A stretch of DNA of 64,000 nucleotides from Norana najaformis (taxonomy: Eukaryota > Annelida > Clitellata > Crassiclitellata > Hormogastridae): assembly GCA_964023275.1 (NCBI GenBank), contig OZ029917.1:33446505-33510504 (forward strand), read 5' to 3'. Made by a program: the position numbers and the translations under genes. Within the stretch, counting starts at the first letter, position 1; every line of letters begins with the position of its first letter. Below, one piece after another: positions 56,030-64,000 of the stretch. The notes under the pieces are model-generated. The model searched no databases. It was not told the origin of the DNA and saw nothing but the letters and a program-made list of their open reading frames with translations.

Positions 56030-56975
56030 GATTACTTCCCAGTACCCAGGAAAGGGTTGAATTGTTCATCATCGCTGTAATAGCGATGCTGGTGCTTACA
56101 AATTGGGGTCTCCATCTTTTGCTAAATTTTTCACTAAAACGTCTAACTACTGTACAGTTTGGAAATTGAAGCAAATCCAAAAAATGAAGACCGGTAATTT
56201 CAAATGCCAAATACTTAATATATGCGAATCATATCCTTTCAAATTGTGGAAATGATGGGTATTAGGAAATTTTTAGATTTTTTGGGTTTCCTAAATTTGA
56301 ATTACCCATCACATAACAGTGATGTCTGACTTTAATTTGCTATTCAAATCAATATCGCAAGAAGGACATTTTTTACTTGAATTATAAGTTTCCTCTTCCA
56401 GTGTTATGAAGGGCTACATTTTCGTATTCGTGGATAAAATTCTGTTAATTCTGTCCTGTTCGCTCTTTATATGAGTGAAAAATGCATCCATAATGTTATT
56501 AATGCTATATACAAAAGCATTTTCATTGTTATGACATTCAAAACATTAAACCATTAAGCAGCAAAGTCCCCTTGGTGATTATCAAAAATTTTTGTTGAAT
56601 CTCCAATGGATCCTCTGTTTTGTCCAAGCAACATTCAGAATTGTCTTAAATTACAAATGGTATGGCCATTTGATTTTGAATATTGGTAAATTTCATAATC
56701 TGATTATCTGGAGATGGATATTTATTTGTCTGAAATCCATGTCGACCAGCAGTGAAGATGATAAGGAAAAGGAAAACTCTCGTGTTTGCGAGAAGTTCTG
56801 GCTGCTAAAATAGCTGAAAGATTGTGAATTACAGTGTAATGATGCTTTTTCGTTTATTTAGCAGTAACAAGTTAACTTAACAAATTAACTATGTGCTGTC
56901 TATGTCTGTGGAGCAGTGCATACAAAATTTTTATCCGCATCATTTGCATATATTACATTTACACAGAACTTAAAC
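56030..56975 (-). pseudogene. family-B DNA polymerase remnant, copy 2
   Basis: A more decayed copy of 52465-53510 in the same orientation: FVxNVIYANDADKNF at about 56960-56900 (copy 1 has SVNVIYANDEDKTF), the zinc-binding pieces at about 56640-56280, and MAFEITGLHFLDLLQFPNC at 56210-56150 (copy 1: LGFEIDNLRFLDSLQFLNC). Small deletions and stops are frequent. Confidence 0.75.
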
Positions 56976-56984
56976 TCTGCGTGT

Positions 56985-57614
56985 TGTTCTTTCTTCCTCC
57001 AGATTTCTTTACTCGAGGTGTCAACCCATTTTCCTTGAAGTGCTTGATAATGGCTTGAGCTTGTTCTGACTGATGCAATTGACAAATTTGAATGTTTCCC
57101 TGCACACTGTGAATGAGTTGATTATGTATGTTGTGCGCTGGTTTTTGCGGTTTTTCTGATGTTTCCTTTTTGAACTAACTGTTTGTGCACCAGTATTCAT
57201 CTGAGCCGAGATCATGCCAAGCAAAAGGAGATCTTTTTCAGCTGTAAAAATAGTAAGAAACATCTAAATCTTTGTCATGTTTCAATTTATGATTATTAGA
57301 AAACTTTTCCCAGAGGGTGAATGGCAACGTTAAAGGCATAGGACCGATAAAAGTTTCTTCATCAGTAAGGCATGCCGCAAATCTTTCCCATGATAGTTGG
57401 CTTTCTAACTGGCTACCCACTATGTGGTGCAATCGCGAAAATTCGTGAAACTGTAAGTGGGAGACTTTTGGATTGTTTTCAACCAAGACTGTGGACAGAA
57501 AACACAGTTTTCATTTACGATTATGGTTTCAGTTTTCATTATTTTACGAATATAGTGTCTCGTTGAAAATTGAAATTCGTTCAAATTATTACCACAGCCA
57601 CATTCTGGAACCAT
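56985..57614 (-). pseudogene. transposon-type protein, middle region, truncated
   Basis: A minus-strand exon starting after TTACTATTTTTACAG at 57242 encodes AEKDLLLLGMISAQMNTG, a basic stretch, then RTTYIINSFTVCRETFKF. The pattern DLxxxGxI.A.MNT ... VCRxTFxFxxxIS is familiar from a recurrent animal transposon-like protein family with a Cys-rich N-terminus and a DDE-type C-terminus. The frame decays and then meets polymerase copy 2 at about 56975. Frames at 57614-57420 and 57486-57240 probably belong to the exons before it. Confidence 0.45.
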
Positions 57615-57626
57615 GGTGGGAACAAG

Positions 57627-58106
57627 CTAAAGTAATGCAATCATTATAAGTAGAATTGTACCTTCACTTAGTTCTTTCATGTCGAGTCGTCTTCTAAGGG
57701 TGAATTCCTGGGTCAGTTGGTTACAACAGAGTCTATTGCAGCCACAAGAAAATGCTCTGACTCGATCCATTTCATCGTCATCGTCCATGCACATTACACA
57801 ATTCACAATATCTGCCATCACTATGTTGCTGACTTCATCGACAGAAACTATTGGTGAATCATTGAAGAGTTCAGTGTCTTCAACCAAACCAGAAACTATG
57901 GCCGTGGTTCCATCATCGCCACCGTCAAAATCCGATTCAGAACTGGACGAACCATCAGAATGCTCTCCGTCTTCACGCTCGTATGGCGTGCAGAAGTAGT
58001 CATTGATTAATTCCGTTAGTGTACCTGAACCTATTGCGCCATGTAAATTGCATTTCAATGCCGTATTTAACTCATCAGCGATTTCTTTTTCCTTTCCTGC
58101 TGACAT
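57627..58106 (-). CDS. Cys-rich acidic protein, likely 5' exon of the transposon-type gene
   Basis: A 159-codon frame starting MSAGKEKEIADELN. It has an acidic Ser/Asp-rich region (GSSSSESDFDGGDD), then Cys motifs CVMCMDDDDE and CGCNRLCC, then FTLRRRLDMKELSEG. A perfect GT donor inside the Gly codon and TTACTTTAG about 40 bases on suggest a short intron leading to the frame at 57614. The protein as a whole is not one I can name. Together with 56985-57614 it probably forms the 5' part of one element gene cut short at 56975. Confidence 0.5.
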   Translation of the reverse strand: MSAGKEKEIADELNTALKCNLHGAIGSGTLTELINDYFCTPYEREDGEHSDGSSSSESDFDGGDDGTTAIVSGLVEDTELFNDSPIVSVDEVSNIVMADIVNCVMCMDDDDEMDRVRAFSCGCNRLCCNQLTQEFTLRRRLDMKELSEGTILLIMIALL

Positions 58107-58485
58107 TATTTTTTACAGAGGAATAATATCAAACCACGCCTCCTCGTACTTGAAAACAAAAATGTCCGTCCTAGGCTATGTGCGCACGCGCGACCTATAA
58201 ACTGTCCAATAGCCTTTGCGCAATTCAGTCATGTGATCACGGTTGCTAGCCTGGGTATTTAAATTTGTTTACCCTGATCCAGTTTAAGGCTCATAAAGAA
58301 AGCATCTTATTGGTTAATTAGTAAGGTCAGGTCGAATAAATAATATAATTTATTCATGTCATAGAGCTATGATTAAGCTTTCCAACAATGTATTGCAACC
58401 TTGATATCTTTCGCCAGATGGACACAGTCAACGCGCTTGAAAATCATACAAAAACGATGTCGTAGAGAGGTTTTATATCTTATAG

Positions 58486-59275
58486 GTCATTTATTTTGTA
58501 TCAATAACACATTAAAAACAACAGAATAAATTCATCTTGTCACCTTGTGCTGTCAACTCTTGGAGCTCTAGCGACCGTAAAATTTCAAGTCGCTTCATCT
58601 CTCTCTGTATGACATCCATCTTTCCGCTCTGCATACTACGCACATTCCACGTACCTATCTTCATCTTCTGCTTGCAGCTCAGGTTGAGTCTTTGCTTTCT
58701 GGTGCGATCCGCCTCTGGACGTCCTTTCGGCTTTAGTCCCGTTGCTTCATTAGACCGGATTGCTCTTGACTCTCCATCTCGCTCTTTCCCAGTAGCTGTT
58801 AAGTCGCTCTCCGGCCTGGGAGTCTCACCATCTGCGACTATTGTTTTACATGAATTGTCTTGTCTCATGACGGTTTTCTTGGCACTTTCACAGGGGTGGT
58901 TTGCCATTGCCTTCCCCTGGTTTTGCCTGCTGTGCCCGTTCGTTCCCCTTCCCATAATGGAAAGGGTACTAACAGTCTGCACCACGTGAAGGTGGGCACG
59001 GAGGACTTTGATTCATCGGCCCAGGTCGGTTCCAAGTCTACGATCAAAGGATATGTCGGTCGGGTCTCCTCCCTGTTTTACTATAGGCAAGCTATAGTGA
59101 CTGATGAACCTTAGCAGAACAGAATAAATTACAGTTTAATATTTTATCGATGTATTATATAATGTAGATTCCAAAAATGTAAAATTCACAAAATCAATGA
59201 TTTGAAGGCAAAACACCTTTCGAAGCGATTTGCAGCGTTCTGCTTTGTGCGACTTCCGACTCATTTTGTCATGGT
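58486..59275 (-). repeat. dispersed repeat, copy 2, split by an insertion
   Basis: 58486-58532 and 59131-59275 match 41461-41649 almost base for base once 58533-59117 is removed along with one copy of the 13-bp duplication. The part after 59275 continues as an exon-like frame to an acceptor TTTGTTTAG at about 59300, shared with 54506-54523. Confidence 0.8.
58533..59117 (-). mobile_element. short RTE-LINE-derived insertion with 13-bp target duplication
   Basis: A 585-bp insertion flanked by the direct repeat AACAGAATAAATT (58520-58532 and 59118-59130). The minus strand carries an RTE-type 5' leader and then the start of an endonuclease frame, CKQKMKIGTWNVRSMQSGK, which breaks off after about 25 more residues. 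So the element keeps the 5' end of the LINE and lacks almost all of ORF2, unlike ordinary 5'-truncated copies. It resembles SIDER-type internally deleted non-autonomous elements. The exact recipient sequence survives at 41461-41649. Confidence 0.85.
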
Positions 59276-59518
59276 GGGTCACATTTGTCTGCCGTATCGT
59301 TATCTAAACAAATTTAAATGACTCAATTGTTAGGAACTGAGATCATTATGTTAATATTGCATGTTTTGAATGTCTCACAATGGTATTGTTTGCGGGAATA
59401 TATCTGCGATCTAAATAAGCATGTTTAAGATGGATCAAAACGATGGTAGATGTGTGCGTATGCTCATTCGATTTGTACCATTAAAGTATAAACAGAATAG
59501 ATGGTGGAAGAAGCATAA

Positions 59519-59846
59519 TTAATTTGAAATGTGAAAACAAGGCATGATTTTATTACTTCTTTTCTTCTTCTGTTGATTTTCTATGGAGGACGATGATCCT
59601 TCTGATTCAGTTTTCTTTCCTTTACTAAACAAGAAACATGAGTGTATAAGATACAGAGAGAGACAGTTGTTTTTCATGTTCAGTCAATCTTGCTTGTTTA
59701 CGTTTTGACTCTGTCGGTTTCATATTGTAAGACATGTGCCAACAGCTTGCTATCCATCATGTTGTTCGTTTGATTCCATATATCGGACAACTGCAAATCG
59801 TTTGTTTCAATCGCGTTTGTTATATCGATATGTTCAGGGGCATGTG
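59519..59846 (-). CDS. last two exons of an unknown gene
   Basis: Minus-strand exon 59702-59846 (acceptor GTTTCGTTTTAG, donor AAAAC|GTAAAC) and exon 59519-59624 (acceptor TTTCTTGTTTAG, stop TAA at 59521-59519) join in phase (one base carried in, two over the intron). They encode about 83 residues: a helical, Asn/Asp-rich segment (LQLSDIWNQTNNMMDSKLLA) and then a basic Ser/Lys tail (ENQQKKKRSNK). Upstream exons were not found and may be cut off by the repeats at 60180-60900. Function unknown; it may belong to the same element family as 54043-54501. Confidence 0.5.
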
Positions 59847-60179
59847 CTAAAACGAAACAACGTTATGCTTGTATAAAGTTTGCAAGAGGAATTTGTATGT
59901 ATTTCTTTATAATTGCTTCAGCATATAAGCGTGGTGAGAGAGAAAGAGAGAAATACTAATGGCTAACATGAATTTAATGCATGAATAAAAATTGCATTGG
60001 AAATTTTCATAACAAATTTAAATATGTAGATCTATACATATATAACCTAGGCCTATGTGGCCTAATAGTCCGTTCAGGTACTCTATTAGTGGGGATGAAC
60101 TAAGCTCATTAATTGTGCGTTCCTTAGTGATGCAATGAATGTGAAGATTAGCGTATTAGAAGTTGATGGTTCGAGATGG

Positions 60180-60900
60180 TTGTTCCCTAAGGAGGCGCTA
60201 CACAAATATCTTAACAGATGACGAATAGTGAGACAATGGATTCTTATAAAATAATTGTTTAATACACTTACGTTCAGATAACACGATTGTACAGATGTTG
60301 TATGAGAATTGATAACACACGTCTTAATCTAATCTAATCCTTAATACATTCAAATTGACTAAGTTCTACGTATAGTCTAAGTTGGTCCTTGTCCTCTTCC
60401 TCCTCGCCATCTTCCATCTCCCGGCAGAATCGTCTGCGACTGATCTCTTCCGATCTTCTCTTCCAACTGCCTGCAGTGCGCGCTTCTCGAGCTACTTTCT
60501 ACTAGAATCCTACAGTCTTTGTCTGAACTCTGGGCTGCCATACGTCTCAGACCTCAGTCTTCTTGCCTGCATACGTCAGCGTTCACGTGCATCTCTGATG
60601 CTGATTCTAGGAATTCGTCAGAGACTGTCTTTGTTGTCTAAGGTAACTTTCACGTGATTCCCTGCCGACCTCCACGTGAGTTACTTGTAAAGTCCCGGAT
60701 GGAGAGTGCTAGGCGCTAAGATAGCTCTCTGCTATACCTGCCTGGAGGCTGACTCAGTCTATGGTTGGTATCTATTACCAGTGTCTTTGTCTAGAAGCAA
60801 GCCAACTGCTGTGATTCACACAATTCATATAGCGCACTTTCTATCTCTATCATACATACATGCTGTTTTTGTATGGCTTCTCAGTGGTTGATGTCTCATT
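60180..60900. repeat. LINE tail and retroelement-like block
   Basis: CTAAGGAGGCGCTACACAAAT (60187-60207) is a LINE 3' end. From 60230 on, CACTTACGTTCAGATAACACG, TCTAATCTAATCCTTAATAC and a CT-rich stretch resemble 42200-42420. No coding frame is convincing. Confidence 0.4.
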
Positions 60901-61146
60901 TGAATGTAGGAAACTGAAATGTTTTAAAAAACCTGATAATGATTTTATCAAGTATTTTCCCAGAAAATTGTTAGCTCTCCCTTGGTCTACTGCTATCATA
61001 AGTCTGCTGATTTTGACCAGTTCGATGGTCAAGTCTTACAGTCAAACATGTTGACGTCATGACCAAGATGGTTGGCCAAACACTTCATCTCGCCCAATGT
61101 AAGTGATATAACCGGTATTAAAACTAGGCATGCAAAATGGGGCCAC

Positions 61147-61452
61147 TTAGAGGAGTTGCATTTTGACATTGTTGTGCATACATTTGTCAAATGCTGGTAC
61201 AGCGGAATAGTTCAAGCATTTTTGTTCTAAGCCTGCTGAAGAATCAGTGTCGCACATGAGGCCCCACAGCTTAGATTCGTTCTTTAGCCAGCTGTGAAGA
61301 GTCGATTCGTTGACCCCAGCATCTTCAGATACTGTTGCTTGACTTTCACCACTATGTACGCGATAGACAGCATTCAATTTTTCAAATGCATTATGTGAAC
61401 ATTTAATTAAAACTAATTTAACATAATTAAACAAATAGCAATAATTAAACAC
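61147..61452 (-). pseudogene. Tigger/pogo-type DNA-binding domain fragment
   Basis: The minus-strand frame has AFEKLNAVYRVHSGESQATV, SEDAGVNESTLHSWLKNESK and then KCLNYSAVPAFDKCMHNN. This is the first helix-turn-helix (psq/CENP-B N type) of Tigger transposases and the start of the second. No DDE part follows. Either a decayed element or a small domesticated remnant. Confidence 0.65.
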
Positions 61453-62640
61453 TATAGCATATAAGATGTTTTTGCTCCACCATGCTACTTACCACAGTCA
61501 AATCCAAAAGGAAGAGGAAGTTCACTGATTGGTAATGCTACATAAACCTAGTGCTTCTGAATCATGTAAGTAAGGAGCAATTTATTCCACATGCATGATA
61601 TAGCTTACTATTTAAAGTACAGAGTTAACGATTCCCGGTGACAATTGGAGGCATGGTGGCACCGCATATAAACTGGACTTGCAGGTTATAGGTGCTTATG
61701 TATGCATGTCTTGGATTTGAGGTATTTTAAGAACATGCTAGTCAGCTGTAGAGTGCTGTTTAGTTGTGGTTTGCCTAAAACAATTGATCCAAATGTTTTC
61801 CTGAATTGCTACACAAAAGAATTTTTGAAACACTGGTTGACAAAAGTAGTCAGCCAGTGTGCCTCAAGGGCTGGCACACTGTTATATTACAGAGATGATA
61901 GTCATGATGCCTAAAACATCAGAAAATTATTCTGAGTTCAGAATATTCAGAAATCCAGTATCTACCTGTGTAACGGTAGCGACCTACTTTCTTAGTCGAG
62001 TTGAGGATGTTTTAGCACTGCAGCTGCGGCAACATCTTGCATCACTTGCCAACCACTGATGTAACCATTGGTTGATGGAGTAGCAAAAAATAAACATTGC
62101 TGTTTGGTATGCCGCAACATTCCTTTTTCTCTACCAGTAATTACATTGCAGATACAATGTTTGGTAAAAGAATGAATGGTACTCTGATTGAATCAAGAAT
62201 AAATCCACCTAATAAGAAATTCTACTTGAGTGTAATCCTGTTGCATTTTATAGTAATGCAGAAATGCGTAAATTGACACCAGCATGTCAAAAATTGGTCA
62301 TAAAATATTATCAAGTGTGATTCAAAGGTTCATTGGATGCTGTTGTATGTAAAGCTTATACTCGATAAAGGATTAATTAATAACTAGCAAGCCTATAAAG
62401 GGAATAAAGGGACTATTTAATAAGTCTAGCATCGCCTATAAAGGGGTTAAAAGCCACAGCTTTACAGTCGTGTGTAATAGATCCATAAGAAAGCAATGAT
62501 TAATAATGGCTCTTGCAAGAGCACATATCACAGCTAATCAACAAGTGGATAGCATTACCACTTAAGAAGCTTCTGTTTCATGGAGTTGGGTGACTTTACT
62601 TGCCATTTTAGTCGTTTTAGGCGGGCATTTAAATGCAGCG
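61453..62640. other. no confident gene
   Basis: Short frames on both strands without motifs; a repeated phrase GCCTATAAAGGG occurs at about 62390 and 62432. The sequence left of the 14-bp array is probably outside the Mutator-like element. Confidence 0.4.
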
Positions 62641-62644
62641 CACC

Positions 62645-62773
62645 GACAAAATCGCCCCGACAAAATAGCCCCGACATAATAGCCCCGACATAATAGCCCC
62701 GACAAAATAGCCCCGACATAATAGCCCCGACATAATAGCCCCATAGACAAAACAGCCCCGTCAAAATAGCCCC
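62645..62773. repeat. 14-bp tandem array, likely terminal region of the MULE
   Basis: Nine units of GACAWAATAGCCCC (minus strand GGGGCTATTWTGTC): seven uninterrupted (62645-62742), an ATA break, then two more diverged units. Arrays of short repeats in terminal regions are common in Mutator-like elements, and the transposase stop lies 160 bp away. Confidence 0.85.
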
Positions 62774-62931
62774 GTAAACAAAACAAGTGAAACTTTTAAT
62801 ATTATTCATGTTGTCATTACAACGAAAACGTTAATACCTACAGCACAGAAAACTTTAAAGGTAGTCTTTTGTAATCTCTAGATTTAAGTATAATGAACAG
62901 TCAGTAAAATTTGGGTATAGTATACATTAAT

Positions 62932-63999
62932 CTAAATACTAAGATTGTGAGCAATTCCGCGAAGGTATTCGAGAATGTCAACTGCGCCATAAGTGGGAAT
63001 GAGAGTTTGCAGTCTTCGGTTTAGCTGCACGTACTTCGACTTCGAAGCTTCAGGTTGTCGGACTCCTGTACGATAACGTGCGAGATCGATCTCTACACTA
63101 TCTTGTTCTTTTCGCAATTGGTCGACCAGTTTGTACACCGATGGATGATGGCAATCTATAGTCTGCTGGAATGCCCGATGCCATGCTTCGACAGAGTTGT
63201 TGGTGCGAGGTATACCATCTATTGTTCGATCACGGACGTTCCAAAGACGAATGGCATATCTAGGCTGTGCTCTGCGGTTGCGTCTTTGTTGTCCTATGTA
63301 GTTGTCTTCCCAATAGTCGACGATGGCGTTCATTTCTTGAGGACAGCTATTGGCTAAGCTTTCGAAAGCAGTAACTACGTCGTCAATTGGGACAAAACTA
63401 AGAGCTAATAACATCTTAACATTCATGCGTATGTTGTCATCGTTTCGATAATGCTCGACTAAGTTGAACTCTTGGACCTTCCTCCACAGGCATTGTCCCA
63501 AATGGAAGAGACATCCGACCACTTCTGTTGTGGTAAACACTCGAGTTAATGCATTTTGACTGGCTTTCTCAAAATCGCACATGACACTTATCGGGTTTAA
63601 AGTTACTTTCAATTCAAGAAGCTTCTGAAAAATACGAGTATACGACCTTTCAGTTTTGTCTTGTAGCAGAACGTAGATTAAGGGAACTGCAGATCTGTCC
63701 ACCAAAGCGTGCACCGTAAACACTTGCAGGAACAATTCCGGAGCCACTTTGAAAGTTCCGTCGATAAACCAGTGACGATGTTGATCGAGAATGCCAAGAT
63801 TCTCCTCAGTGCCGAACATAAGGATACGCTCGGCATCGTCTGCTCCGGAATCCCACAGGACAAAGTTCATGTTTCTCGAAGTGGTCTGAAGAGCTGCCGG
63901 GATAGCAATTTCTGCAACTGTACCTGCAGTCGGATACGGTTGATGCAAGCGTTTCCGCGTGCGTTCGATGGTCCTCTGTGACGCGGCATATGCTGGCAA
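62932..63999 (-). CDS. Mutator-like (MULE) transposase, 5' end outside window
   Basis: The 355-codon frame is open to the right edge and ends at 62932. It is the MULE transposase domain: first catalytic Asp in HWFIDGTFKVAPELFLQVF, second in ISVMCDFEKASQNAL with GCLFHLGQCLWRKVQEF, and the Glu in TNNSVEAWHRAFQQ. A DNA-binding N-terminus (FLYWCH-type in many relatives) would be upstream on the minus strand, beyond 63999. There is no stop or shift in the visible part. Together with the 14-bp array at 62645-62773 it probably forms one element. Confidence 0.9.
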   Translation of the reverse strand: MPAYAASQRTIERTRKRLHQPYPTAGTVAEIAIPAALQTTSRNMNFVLWDSGADDAERILMFGTEENLGILDQHRHWFIDGTFKVAPELFLQVFTVHALVDRSAVPLIYVLLQDKTERSYTRIFQKLLELKVTLNPISVMCDFEKASQNALTRVFTTTEVVGCLFHLGQCLWRKVQEFNLVEHYRNDDNIRMNVKMLLALSFVPIDDVVTAFESLANSCPQEMNAIVDYWEDNYIGQQRRNRRAQPRYAIRLWNVRDRTIDGIPRTNNSVEAWHRAFQQTIDCHHPSVYKLVDQLRKEQDSVEIDLARYRTGVRQPEASKSKYVQLNRRLQTLIPTYGAVDILEYLRGIAHNLSI

Positions 64000-64000
64000 A

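Noticed and set aside
62645..62773. Short regular repeats considered as a CRISPR array
   Set aside because: Units are 14 bp with no spacers, and the genome is an animal's. They are tandem repeats beside a MULE gene.

Overview
This is nuclear DNA from an invertebrate animal. Host genes have many introns with GT-AG (once GC-AG) junctions, and their closest matches are conserved animal proteins. The spacer is full of animal-type mobile DNA: CR1/L2-like and RTE-like LINE pieces, tRNA-like SINEs, hAT, piggyBac, Mutator-like, Tigger/pogo, Ty3/gypsy and a family-B DNA polymerase (Polinton-like) element. I cannot fix the phylum from sequence alone; a marine invertebrate such as a sponge or cnidarian would fit.

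Three host genes are well supported. (1) Positions 1-20626 (+) hold the 3' two-thirds of SHPRH, a SNF2-family helicase / E3 ubiquitin ligase. I could chain 26 exons in frame: PHD finger, DExQ box, split RING and C-terminal helicase lobe. Its introns carry SINE-like repeats, LINE tails, a hAT MITE with a perfect target duplication and a hairpin. (2) Positions 23549-28402 (+) hold a 1617-codon, intronless DEPDC5 (GATOR1 subunit). (3) Positions 30453-34443 (-) hold a small CAP-Gly protein gene of five exons, rebuilt here from splice sites and phases; it is convergent with DEPDC5.

From about 34.9 kb to the end the window is mostly mobile-element territory. It runs: a LINE 3' fragment, a microsatellite, a 5'-truncated LINE with a nearly intact reverse transcriptase, repeats and broken ORFs, a complete piggyBac element (45197-47756), a second complete piggyBac element (48964-51900) lying between two copies of a TTAA-bounded repeat, two decayed copies of a family-B DNA polymerase gene, a gypsy integrase remnant, another transposon-type protein, a short RTE-derived insertion with a 13-bp target duplication, the last two exons of an unknown gene, a Tigger-type DNA-binding fragment, and a Mutator-like transposase running off the right edge next to a 14-bp tandem array.

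The host genes serve unrelated pathways (post-replication repair/ubiquitination, amino-acid sensing upstream of TORC1, microtubule binding); nothing suggests joint regulation. The most unusual structures are the intact piggyBac pair, the duplicated TTAA-bounded unit with one eroded copy, and the intronless DEPDC5 beside a 26-exon gene.
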